In this document: positions 1-8,800 of the stretch, piece after piece
Layout of the letters: each line of letters starts with the position of its first letter
Position numbering within the stretch: the first letter of the stretch is position 1
Origin: Streptomyces sp. NRRL S-87
GTDB lineage: Bacteria; Actinomycetota; Actinomycetes; Streptomycetales; Streptomycetaceae
DNA length: 64,000 nucleotides
Assembly (NCBI RefSeq): GCF_000719335.1
Contig: NZ_JOGB01000018.1
Coordinates: 1 to 64,000, forward strand
Direction: 5' to 3'
Position numbers and translations under genes: made by a program
Notes under the pieces: model-generated
The model's database searches: none
The model's input: only the letters and a program-made list of their open reading frames with translations
Told to the model about the DNA's origin: nothing

Positions 1-162
1 TGCCCCAGGGGTGGGCCTGCCGCAGGGCCTGCAGGCCGCCCCTGTCAAGCGCCGAGGGGACCCACACACCACGGGACCCACCCCCGAAGCGAGCCCACCC
101 CGACACCGTCGGCCTCACACAATCCCGCCGACCCCGCCGCCCTTGCCCCACCACCAGGCCCA

Positions 163-189
163 CGGGTCCAACGGGTCCAACGGGTCCAA
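163..189. repeat. Tandem 9-bp repeat, three copies
   Basis: Three perfect head-to-tail copies of the 9-mer CGGGTCCAA occupy a gene-free stretch downstream of cvnD. I see no coding gene in positions 1-444: the open frames crossing it are antisense or low complexity. Besides this repeat and the next one, the only structure there is the cvnD terminator. Confidence 0.85.
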
Positions 190-228
190 CAGTCAGGGAT
201 CACATCACCCGCACCCGCACCCTCGCCC

Positions 229-264
229 ACCCGCGACACCCGCGACACCCGCGACACCCGCGAC
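229..264. repeat. Tandem 9-bp repeat, four copies
   Basis: Four perfect copies of ACCCGCGAC are followed by degenerate ACCCGC units up to about 290. It has the same 9-bp period as the array 40 bp upstream but a different unit. It is probably slippage-prone intergenic DNA; I can assign no function. Confidence 0.85.
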
Positions 265-365
265 ACCCGCACCCGCACCCTCACCCACCCGAGGGACGGG
301 AAAACCCCACCCCGCGCGGACGCTTGACGCCCCCTCGCAGCAGGAGAACACTCCAGGAACCGCTC

Positions 366-401
366 GCGGCCCGTACCCCAGTCGGCGGGGGTACGGGCCG
401 C
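366..401 (-). terminator. Hairpin terminator of the conservon operon
   Basis: A perfect 14-bp stem (366-379 with 388-401) closes an 8-nt loop and lies 44 nt past the cvnD stop codon. There is no clear U-run, which is common for Streptomyces terminators. It is the expected end of the cvnABCD transcript. Confidence 0.75.
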
Positions 402-444
402 GGCCTTCACCTACGTTTCGCCTCAGGCGCGAGTCGTCCCAACC

Positions 445-1077
445 TCACGCAGGAGCCGGCTCCCGCCGGTTCCGCGCCAGCGCCAGGGCGTGCTCCACGA
501 CCCCCGCCAGCACCTCCTTGGCCGAGGACCGCTCGCGCGCGTCGCACAGCACCACCGGCACCTCGGGGTCGAGGTCCAGCGCCTCCCGGACGGTCTGCGC
601 CGCGTGCCGCGCGGCCCCGTCGAAGCAGTTCACCGCCACCAGGAACGCGATCCCGCGCCGCTCGAAGTAGTCCACGGCGGCGAAGCAGTCCTCGAGCCGC
701 CGGGTGTCCGCCAGCACCACCGCACCCAGCGCGCCCTGCGCGAGCTCGTCCCACAGGAACCAGAAGCGGTCCTGGCCCGGGGTGCCGAAGAGGTAGAGCA
801 CCAGGTCCTCGCGCAGCGTGATCCGCCCGAAGTCCATGGCCACGGTGGTGGTGGACTTGCCCTCCACGCCGTGGGTGTCGTCGACCGGGCGCCCGGCCTC
901 CGAGAGGTCCTCCTCGGTGCGCAGCGGGCGGATCTCGCTGACGGCTCCCACCAGGGTGGTCTTGCCGACGCCGAAGCCGCCGGCGACCAGGATCTTCAGG
1001 GTCAGCGGCTCGACCGCCGCGGGGCCCGGCCGTCGGGCCGGGCCGTCGGCGGTGCGGCTAGAGCGCCCGAAGGCCAT
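445..1077 (-). CDS. cvnD: CvnD-type GTP-binding protein of a conservon
   Basis: The product has 210 residues and is a small Ras-like GTPase of the conservon family. The Walker A/G1 motif GGFGVGKT is at residues 33-40, and the G3-like motif FGTPGQDRF lies near residue 95. The usual NKxD is replaced by NCFD, as I recall for CvnD proteins. In characterised conservons the D protein works with the membrane histidine-kinase-like A protein and the small B and C proteins in a signalling complex at the membrane. The ATG at 1077 lies 20 nt inside cvnC, so translation is probably coupled. It is the last gene of the operon and is followed by a strong hairpin. The signal sensed by this copy cannot be read from the sequence. 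Streptomyces genomes carry many conservons and I cannot number this one. Confidence 0.9.
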   Translation of the reverse strand: MAFGRSSRTADGPARRPGPAAVEPLTLKILVAGGFGVGKTTLVGAVSEIRPLRTEEDLSEAGRPVDDTHGVEGKSTTTVAMDFGRITLREDLVLYLFGTPGQDRFWFLWDELAQGALGAVVLADTRRLEDCFAAVDYFERRGIAFLVAVNCFDGAARHAAQTVREALDLDPEVPVVLCDARERSSAKEVLAGVVEHALALARNRREPAPA

Positions 1078-1444
1078 CGATCACCTCTCGGAGAATGGAT
1101 TCGTCGGGCAGTTCCGCCGGCGGCACCGGACGGCTCACGTGGACCAGCTCGTCCTCGACGAGGTCGCCGATGAGCACCCTGATCACCCCGACGGGCAGGT
1201 CGAGTTCGGCCGCCAGTTCGGCGACCGACTGGGCCCTGGACCGGCAGAGCGCGAGGATGTCGGCGTGCTCCGGCGACAGGGTCTGCTCCCAGACCGGGTC
1301 CTCGGCGGCGGATTCCGCCACCACGAGGGCGATCAGGTCGAGCCTGTGCTGGTTGACGCCGCGCGTGCGGCCCCGGGTCATGGCGTACGGGCGGACGACG
1401 GGGCCCGCCTCGTCGTCGAACCAGTGGCGGCCTGGATCGGTCAT
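1058..1444 (-). CDS. cvnC: CvnC-type DUF742 protein
   Basis: The product has 128 residues and belongs to the DUF742 family, the third component of conservons. The N-terminal stretch WFDDEAGPVVRPYAMTRGRT is the typical family opening, and a winged-helix-like region (AQSVAELAAELDLPVGVIRV) fills the middle. I chose the ATG at 1444 because GGAGG lies about 12 nt upstream and because the alternative in-frame start at 1504 would run 50 nt into cvnB. The gap to the cvnB stop is 10 nt. It is thought to assist the CvnA/CvnB/CvnD signalling complex; its biochemical role is not established. Confidence 0.88.
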   Translation of the reverse strand: MTDPGRHWFDDEAGPVVRPYAMTRGRTRGVNQHRLDLIALVVAESAAEDPVWEQTLSPEHADILALCRSRAQSVAELAAELDLPVGVIRVLIGDLVEDELVHVSRPVPPAELPDESILREVIDGLRAL

Positions 1445-1454
1445 GCCGTCCGCC

Positions 1455-1895
1455 TCACCCTCCGGCTGGTGCTCCGCCGCGCGGCGCGGTCGCCAGGTGG
1501 GCACCCACGCGCTTGACCATCAGGGTCATCTCGTACGCGACCTGGCCGACGTCCGAGTCGGCGTCCGACAGGACGGCCAGGCAGCTGCCGTCGCCGGCGG
1601 CGGTGACGAACAGGAAGGCGTCCTCGAGCTCGACGACGGTCTGGCGGACGGAGCCGGCCTCGAAGTGGCGGCCGACGCCCTTGGCGAGGCTGTGGAAGCC
1701 CGAGGCCACGGCGGCCAGGTGCTCGCTGTCCTCGCGGGTCAGGTCCCGGGAGGTCCCGGTGGGCAGTCCGTCACCGGAGAGGACCACCGCCTTGCGGATG
1801 CTGCCGACCTTGTCGACCAGCTCGTCGAGGAGCCAGTTGAGCTGGCCGGATCCCCGGCTCGCGGCGGTGTGCGCTGCGGTCTGCGGTGCGGTCAT
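1455..1895 (-). CDS. cvnB: CvnB-type roadblock/LC7 protein
   Basis: The product has 146 residues and a roadblock/LC7 fold, recognised from LNWLLDELVDKVGSIRKAVV near the N-terminus and the following DGLPTGTSRDLTREDSEHLA. Roadblock proteins in bacteria often act as regulators of small GTPases, which fits a role toward the CvnD GTPase encoded two genes downstream. The ATG overlaps the cvnA stop codon in an ATGA arrangement, so the two are translationally coupled. The C-terminal alanine/glycine tail is short and probably disordered. Confidence 0.9.
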   Translation of the reverse strand: MTAPQTAAHTAASRGSGQLNWLLDELVDKVGSIRKAVVLSGDGLPTGTSRDLTREDSEHLAAVASGFHSLAKGVGRHFEAGSVRQTVVELEDAFLFVTAAGDGSCLAVLSDADSDVGQVAYEMTLMVKRVGAHLATAPRGGAPAGG

Positions 1896-4822
1896 CGACC
1901 GTCCCCCTCCGATGTGCTGCGTGTGTTGCTGTCGGGTTCTGCGTGTTCTGCGCCGCGCTCGGGCCGCGGGCCCGGGGGCTGGGGAGAGTGCCGGCGGCCG
2001 GCCTGCCAGCCCCGCTGGAGGGCGGACATGCGGCTGCGCACCTCTTCGGCGTCGCGGTCGGCCACCGGGTCGGGCTTCCGCTCGGCCGGGGCGGGACCGT
2101 CCTTGAGCTGGGGGGCGAGGTTGGCCTGGCGGACCCGGCGGGGCAGGCCTCCGGGGCCCACCAGCGCGGGTGCGGGCGCGGGCGCGGGCGCGGGTGCCGG
2201 TGCGGGCGCCGCATCCGTACGGTCCGCCGGACCGGAGAGCGCACCGAAGCCCGGGCCGGAGTACCCGCCGGCCGCCGGGGCGCGGTCCGTACGCCGGCCG
2301 GCAGCCGGATCCCCGCCGCGGGCCGGCTCGCCACCAGCAGCCGGCTCCCTGCCCGCAGCCGGCTCCCCACCCCGGCCCGGAGTCGCGCCGGTCCCGGTCG
2401 TGGCCTCCGCGGCGTCCTCGCGCACGGCCACCAGCGTCGGCGTGCGCCGACGGCGCGGCAGCGGCAGCGGGGCGCCGGGGGCCGGGCGGCCACCCTCCCC
2501 GCGGGGCGTCTCCGACCTGGCACCCTCCGCGCGGCTCCCGTCCGTGCGGGCGGGCTCCAGGCGGGGGCCGTCGGCGCGATCGGCGTCCTCGCGGGCGCTC
2601 TCCAGCCGGACCGGACCGGTGGCGGGCCGGGCGGGACGGGCCGCGGGGGCGCCCGAGGAGGCGCGGGGCGCGCCGAGCAGGCCGCCGCGCGAGGGCGCGT
2701 CGTCGATGCCGGGGATGCCGTCCAGGGACGCGGCCCCGTCCAGGCCCAGCACGCTGAGCGGGGGCTCCAGCTCGACGGGGCCGTCGAGGACGGCCGAGCG
2801 TCCGGAGGCGGTGCCCGAGGTGCCCGGACGGCCCGCCGGGCCCAGTGCGGCGTGTCCGCCGCGGCCGCTGCCGACCGCCGGGCGCTCCGCCGGCTTCTCG
2901 AGCCGCAGGCCCACGCCGTTGGTGTCGGGTGCCTCGGTCAGCAGCGCCGCCGGGATGAGCACCACGGCGGTGGTGCCGCCGTACGGGGACGGCTGGAGGG
3001 AGACGCGCACCGAGTGGCGGCGGGCGAGCCGGCTGACCACGAACAGGCCCAGCCGGTCGGTGTCGGAGAGCTCGAACTCGGGGGTCTCGGCGAGGCGGAG
3101 GTTCGCGTCGAGGAGTGCCTCGGAGGTCATACCGAGGCCGCGGTCGTGGATCTCCAGGGTGAAGCCGTTGGCCACCCGCTCGCCGTGCACCTGCACTCCG
3201 GTGTGCGGGGGCGAGAACACCGTGGCGTTCTCGAGGAGTTCGGCGATGAGGTGGGTGAGGTCGGCGACGGCCGGGCCGGTGATGCCGAGCCGGGGAAGTC
3301 GGCGGACCTCGATGCGCTCGTAGTCCTCCACCTCGGCGACGGCGGCCCGGACCACGTCCATGAGCTGGACCGGCTTGCGCCACTGCCGGGAGGGCGCGGC
3401 GCCGGAGAGGATCACCAGGCCTTCGGCGTGCCGGCGCATGCGGGTGGTCATGTGGTCGAGGCGGAAGAGGTCGGCGAGCTCCTCGGCGTCCTCGGTGCGG
3501 CGCTCCATGGTGTCGAGCAGGGTGAGCTGGCGGTGCAGCAGCACCTGGTTGCGGCGGGCGAGGTTGACGAAGACCTCCGAGACGCCGCGGCGCATCTCGG
3601 CCTGCTTGACGGCGGCCTCCACGGCGGCCCGCTGGAGGGTGTTGAGGGCCTGGCCGACCTGGCCGACCTCGTCCTTCTCGTACTCCAGGCGCGGGGCCTC
3701 GGTCTCGACGTCGATCTGCTCGCCGGCGGCGAGCCGGCGCATGACGCTGGGCAGCCGGACGCCGGAGACCTCGTGCGCCTCCTTGCGCAGTCGGGACAGG
3801 TCGCGGACCAGGTCGCGGCCGATGCGTACGGACAGGACGACGGAGAAGAGCAGGGCGAGGAAGCCGAGGACGCCCGCGGCGGCCGCCTTGAGGACGACGC
3901 CCATGGCCAGGGGCTCGACCCGGCCCTGGTAGCGGTCGCCGGCGGCGGTGTCCATCGTGGCGAGGTCGGACAGCACGCGGGAGGCGAGCTCGTCCCAGTG
4001 GGCGGCCGTGATCGTGCGCGGGCGGTTGGTGGCGCCCTGCGCGATCAGGGCCTCCTCGGCGTCCCGCAGCGGGCGGGTGGCGGGGCTGAGCCAGTAGCCC
4101 TCGAAGCGCTCGCGCTCGTCGGCGGGGAGCGTGACGAGGTTGACGTCGTACAGCAGCCGCCGGTTGGCGATCAGGTCGGAGATCGTGCGGGTGTCCTGGC
4201 GTGTGACCCGGCGGGCGGCGAGCGCGGCGGCGATCACGGCGTCCTGGCGCGAGAGGGTCTCGCGGGCGCGGGTGATGCCGACCAGGGCGCGGCCCTGCTT
4301 GTCCATCTCCACGTCGTCGAGGCCGTGGAGGTTCATCAGGAAGGTGTAGCAGGGGTCGACGAGCCGGTTGTAGAGCTCGAGCGCCTGGTCGGGGTCGAGT
4401 TCGGTGCGGTCGACGGAGCGGCGCAGGGCGTCGATGCCGTCGAAGGCCTCGAAGATCGAGTGGAGTTGGTCCAGGGTCTCGGAGGGCAGCTCTTCCTGGA
4501 CCTCCGGGTCGCGGGAGTCCTGACGGATCCTGGCGACCATGCGGTCGGTCTCGGTGCGGCGGCGGGCCAGTTCGGTGATCGACTGCGCGGCGCGCGGGTC
4601 GCCGAGCAGGACCAGGGTCTGGCGGCGCTCCTTCTGGACGACGCGTACGACGTCCTCGATGGGGTAGCCGACCTTCTGGATGACGGGCCCCACCTCGAGG
4701 AGTTGGACCGCCTCGAGGCCGGTGATGACGGTGGTGAACCCCCACAGGGCGGTGAGCGAGACGAGCGGCACGAGCAGCAGCGCCACGATCTTCCGGCGGA
4801 TGGTTCTCCCGCGAAAGCGCAT
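1892..4822 (-). CDS. cvnA: CvnA-type membrane sensor histidine-kinase-like protein
   Basis: The product has 976 residues. It has a first membrane segment near residues 12-33 and a second near 306-331. Between them lies an extracytoplasmic helical region resembling nitrate/nitrite-sensing domains, and the second segment is followed by a HAMP-like and coiled stretch. The GHKL ATPase domain has its N-box (AELLENATVFSPPHTG) near residue 525 and a C-terminal ATP-lid region near 590-600. The last 330 residues are a proline/alanine-rich, apparently disordered tail that includes a run of alternating Ala-Pro. I see no classical phospho-accepting H-box, as is usual for CvnA. The start was set at MRFRGRT, behind GGGGGAGG; earlier in-frame starts lack a ribosome site. 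It heads a four-gene operon and senses an unknown signal at the membrane. Confidence 0.9.
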   Translation of the reverse strand: MRFRGRTIRRKIVALLLVPLVSLTALWGFTTVITGLEAVQLLEVGPVIQKVGYPIEDVVRVVQKERRQTLVLLGDPRAAQSITELARRRTETDRMVARIRQDSRDPEVQEELPSETLDQLHSIFEAFDGIDALRRSVDRTELDPDQALELYNRLVDPCYTFLMNLHGLDDVEMDKQGRALVGITRARETLSRQDAVIAAALAARRVTRQDTRTISDLIANRRLLYDVNLVTLPADERERFEGYWLSPATRPLRDAEEALIAQGATNRPRTITAAHWDELASRVLSDLATMDTAAGDRYQGRVEPLAMGVVLKAAAAGVLGFLALLFSVVLSVRIGRDLVRDLSRLRKEAHEVSGVRLPSVMRRLAAGEQIDVETEAPRLEYEKDEVGQVGQALNTLQRAAVEAAVKQAEMRRGVSEVFVNLARRNQVLLHRQLTLLDTMERRTEDAEELADLFRLDHMTTRMRRHAEGLVILSGAAPSRQWRKPVQLMDVVRAAVAEVEDYERIEVRRLPRLGITGPAVADLTHLIAELLENATVFSPPHTGVQVHGERVANGFTLEIHDRGLGMTSEALLDANLRLAETPEFELSDTDRLGLFVVSRLARRHSVRVSLQPSPYGGTTAVVLIPAALLTEAPDTNGVGLRLEKPAERPAVGSGRGGHAALGPAGRPGTSGTASGRSAVLDGPVELEPPLSVLGLDGAASLDGIPGIDDAPSRGGLLGAPRASSGAPAARPARPATGPVRLESAREDADRADGPRLEPARTDGSRAEGARSETPRGEGGRPAPGAPLPLPRRRRTPTLVAVREDAAEATTGTGATPGRGGEPAAGREPAAGGEPARGGDPAAGRRTDRAPAAGGYSGPGFGALSGPADRTDAAPAPAPAPAPAPAPALVGPGGLPRRVRQANLAPQLKDGPAPAERKPDPVADRDAEEVRSRMSALQRGWQAGRRHSPQPPGPRPERGAEHAEPDSNTRSTSEGDGR

Positions 4823-5180
4823 GGCCTCCCCCAGCTCAACCCCCGTGTCCGGGGTAGGTGTTCCGTCAATAAACGGCGTGAGCCTACTACTGCCCCGTGA
4901 CCAACTCGAAGGCGTGTCCGGACGTTTTCGGCCGCCCCCCTGGATGAAGATCACCAGTTGTCGGATACTTCCGGTCAGGAGCGGACCGAAATGTGTGAGA
5001 TGACACTTGGTGGGACGTCAGTTCCCCAGGTGGGACGGATGGCTGGAATCATTCGTTCCGCGACGAAAAGAAGGGGGGTTCCGGGGCAACCCCAGCGGCT
5101 GTCGTTCGTCTATCTGTTCAGGAGCGGCCCGGGGAGCCGCGAGGTGGGGAGTTGAACGACCATGCAGAGTGAGAACGACC

Positions 5181-5732
5181 ATGAGTGACACCGACACGGC
5201 GACGCAGGCGCCGGACGCGACGGACGCGAAGGACGCGAAGGACACCGCGAACACTAAGGACACCGCGGACACGACGGAGAACGGCTACGGCCGCTACGAG
5301 GCCTACGGCTACGTCTCGGGGGCGGACTTCGGCTACGGCTACCGGTCGGGCCCCGAGGCCCCGCAGGTGCGGCAGTTGTGGGCCGAGGAGCCCAAGGCGC
5401 GGCGCAGGATGCCGGACCCCGTCCGCGAGTCCGCCGTCCGGGCCGTCCTGCTCATATCGGTGGCGCTGATCCTCGGGTCCGTGACCGTGCTCTTCAGCGT
5501 CACCGGTTCGTGGCTGGCGTTCCCGGTCATGATGGCCGCGATCGCGGCCACCGTCGTGGCCACCTGGGGGGTCGCGGACGTGTGGGTGACGCGGCAGATG
5601 TGGAACCAGCGCTACGGCGTCCTGTCCGAGCCCAGCAGCTCGGCGCGCCGGTCGCGGCGCGAGCGGCGCCGGGCCCGCAAGGCGGCCAAGGCCGCGGAGC
5701 GGGCGGGCGGCGGCCTGCTCAAGGAGGCCTGA
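5181..5732 (+). CDS. Small integral membrane protein, function unknown
   Basis: The product has 183 residues. The first 90 are charged and low in complexity (repeated DAKDT units, then tyrosine/glycine-rich). Two adjacent hydrophobic segments follow (AVLLISVALILGSVTVLFSV and WLAFPVMMAAIAATVVATWG), and the protein ends in a strongly basic Arg/Lys tail. I do not recognise a named family. It is divergent from cvnA across a 358-bp gap in which I could identify no convincing promoter. The start was placed at the ATG followed by AGTGACACC. A tiny 8-codon frame beginning at 5162 overlaps this start, and the bases GAACGACCATG are duplicated 19 bp apart, so the true start could be debated. Confidence 0.75.
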   Translation: MSDTDTATQAPDATDAKDAKDTANTKDTADTTENGYGRYEAYGYVSGADFGYGYRSGPEAPQVRQLWAEEPKARRRMPDPVRESAVRAVLLISVALILGSVTVLFSVTGSWLAFPVMMAAIAATVVATWGVADVWVTRQMWNQRYGVLSEPSSSARRSRRERRRARKAAKAAERAGGGLLKEA

Positions 5733-5766
5733 CCGCCGCACCCGTCCCCGCGTGCCCCCGTCCTCA

Positions 5767-5796
5767 CGTGCCCGGACGTCCGGGGATGCGGGCACG
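5767..5796. terminator. Bidirectional hairpin between convergent genes
   Basis: An 8-bp stem (5767-5774 with 5789-5796), with a further internal palindrome CCGGACGTCCGG, lies between the convergent 5181-5732 and 5830-10470 genes. It probably terminates both transcripts. Confidence 0.5.
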
Positions 5797-5829
5797 CGGG
5801 CACGCTGGGTGCGGGCCCCCGTCCGGCCG

Positions 5830-8800
5830 CTACTCCGCCGGCACCGGAGTGCGGCGGAACATGCGGGTGGCCGTGATCTCTCCGTGGATCGTCTCGCCCT
5901 CGGCCGCCTGCTGCGGCAGGCCCGGCCGCAGGTGCTCCTCGACGCTGATGTACTTCAGGCCCGCGCGGAGGTCGGCGTCGTTGCGGAGCCTGATGACCAG
6001 GGGGAACTCCGCCAGCGCCGTGGTGTCGAACAGACCCGTGGTGTAGAGCAGCTGCACGCCCAGCGCGTCCGACACCGCCCGCTGCAGCTCCAGCAGGTAC
6101 GTGGCGTTGGCGCGGCCGATCGGGTTGTCGAGGAAGAGCGTGCCCGCGTGCCGGTGCCGGTCGCGGCCCCGGTCGTTGCTGCGCAGGGCGGCCATCGTGC
6201 AGTAGAGCGCGATGGCCGCGGTCAGCAGCTGGCCGCCGGAGAACACGTCGCCCATCTGCCCGACCGGGACGCGCTCGGCGCGCAGCACGGCGTCCGGCTT
6301 GAGGATCTCGACGGCGATCCCGCGCGGCTGCAGCGCGGCGTGGACACCGCGCAGCAGCAGGGACATGCCGTCGCGCCGGCCCTCGCCGAACGCCGCGTTC
6401 TTCTTGACCGCCGAGCGGGTGGCGTCGTCGATGACCTCGCCGAGCCGCTCGGTGAGGGCGGCCTGGTCGGGCTCCTCGAACCGGATGCGCAGGAACTCCT
6501 GGCCCGACCACTCCCCCAGGCCCTCCGGGAGCTGGGAGAGCCGCTGGGCGGAGCGCAGGGTGGCCAGGGAGGACTCCACCAGGCCGCGCAGCCGGTCGAC
6601 GATCGAGTCGCGGTTGCGCTCCAGCTGCTCCAATTCGTCGGTGAGCACGCGCAGCCGCGGGGCGAAGGCCGCCGCCCAGGCCGCCGCGTGGTCGGGCAGG
6701 GTGGCGACGGGCAGTTCGCGGATCTGCTGGCGGGCGGGGGTGCGCACCTGCTCGTAGCGGGTGGCGTTGGCGTGCCGCACGAGTACGTCGCTCGCCTCGC
6801 GCACGGCGGCCTCGGCGGCCGACAGGTCGGCGGTGCAGCCGCGCAGCGAGCGGCGGGCCTCGGCGGCCGACTGGCGGGCCTCGGTGAGGCTGCCCGGGTA
6901 CGGGCCGCCCTCCGCCTCGTCCTCGTCGGCCTGCTGGTGGTCGCGGAGCAGGTCGCGCAGGAGGGCGGCGGTCTCGTCGAAGCCGCCGGCGCCGTCCTCG
7001 GCGGAGCGGTGGGCGGTCAGCAGTTCGGCGTGCGCGGCGCGGGCGCTCTCGACGGCGGCGGAGTGCGCGGCCAGCTGGGCGCTGGCGGCCCGCAGCATGG
7101 CCTGGGCCTGCTCGACGTCGGCCGGGATCCGGTCCTCGGCCAGCTCGGTGTGGCACTCTCCGTCGGCCGGGGCGAGCCGTTCGGCCTCGCCGCGCAGCCG
7201 GCCCAGCTGCTCGCTGGCGGCCGAGGTGCGCGACTCCAGCATCTGGACGAGCTGCTCGGCCCGGGCCGCGGCGGCCTGGCGGGACGGGCCGTCGGCGCCG
7301 TCGGTGCCCTCCAGGAGCTGGGCGGCGCGGGTCCGGACCTTGTTGGTGAGCCGGTCGAGCTCGGCGAGGGCGGCGCTCTCGTCGCTCTCGGCACGGGCCT
7401 GCTCGGCGCGCAGGTCGGCGCCGACGCCGACCTTCTCGTAGACCTGGGAGGCGGCCCGGTAGGCCTCGCGGAGGGCGGGCAGCGCGGCGCGCGGGGCCTC
7501 GCCCTCGGGCAGCGGGTCGGGGGCACCGGCGATCTCGGCGCGTTCGGCGCGCAGGGCGCGGGAGGTGCGGCGCGCGTCGTCGGCGGCGCGCTGGGCGGCG
7601 CGGCGGTCCTCGTCGGCGGCCCGGGCCCGGTCCAGGCAGGCCTCGGCGCGGGCCTCGGACTCGGCGGCCTCGTCGGCGAGCTCGCGGACCCTGGCCTGCC
7701 AGCCGGCCCGCTCGCGCAGCCGGTAGGCGAGGCCGGCCAGGGCGTCGGCGGCCCGGCGGGCGCGCTGGGCGACGTCCTGGCGCTCGTCGCGCACCCGGAC
7801 GGCGTCGGCGGCGACCTCGTCGGCCTCGGCGCGGGCGGTGCGGGTCTCGGCGAGACGGGCGGCGGCCTCCTCGGCGGCCGCACGGGCGGTGGTGGCGGCC
7901 GCGGCCAGGTCGGCGAGACGGCCGGGCGGGCAGCCGGTGCGCCAGGAGCCGAGGCGGGCCGCCAGGGCCCGGTCGCCGGCCAGCCGGGCGGCGAGCTCGC
8001 GGATCTCCGCGTCGCGCTCGGTGGCGCGGGCGCGCAGCGCCTGGCGCTCCTCGTCGGCGGCGAACTCGTCGTGCATGGCCGGGTTCGGCGGTACGAGGAA
8101 CACGCCCGTGTCCGTCGTGTCGGCGGGCGGTACCGGCGCGAGCAGAGCCGCCGCCGTACCGACGGCGACGGCCGAGCGGGGCAGCAGGGCGGCGGCGGCG
8201 AGCACCTCGCGGGCGCGGGCGTGGCTGTCGGGGTCGGTGATGACGACGCCGTCGACGAGCTCGGGGCGGGCCGCGAGCACGGCGGCGTGGTCGGCCGGGT
8301 CGACGGACTGGGCGAGGTAGCGCCAGCCGGGCAGGGCCGGGATGCCGTGCTCGCCGAGGTACTCGACGGTGGCCAGTACGTCGGGGCCGGGCGGGAGCAG
8401 GCCGCCGTCGCCGAGGGCGCCGAGGATGCGGGCGTCGTCGGCGGCGGCCGTGCGCAGGTCGAAGAGCTGGCGCTCGGCGGCCTGGACGCCGGTGTCGAGG
8501 AGGTGCTGGAGGTCGTCGGCACTGCGGTCGAGGTCCTCGGCGCTCAGACCGCGGGGTTCCCCGCCGGGGTCCGCGGGCGCGTCCTGGGCGGCGCGGGGGC
8601 CGGGGACGGCGGGGCGGGCGGCGGCCCCCGGCAGGCCCAGCAGGGCCGCCAGGCGGGGGTCCTCGCCGATCGAGGCGGCGGCCCGGCGCTCGGCCTCGTA
8701 CGCGGCCTCGGCGCCGTCCGCTGCGTCGGCGGCGCGGGCGGCGGCCAGCTCGGCGCGGGACTCGGCTGCGGTGGCCTCGCGGGCGGCGTCGGTGGCGCTC

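Noticed and set aside
1058..1504. Longer cvnC starting at 1504
   Set aside because: It would overlap cvnB by 50 nt and lacks the ribosome site seen before ATG 1444.
1455..4745. Long open frame antisense-frame to cvnA on the same strand, ending with the cvnB protein
   Set aside because: Only its last 146 codons are real (cvnB). The rest is an arginine/proline-rich shadow of cvnA in another frame.
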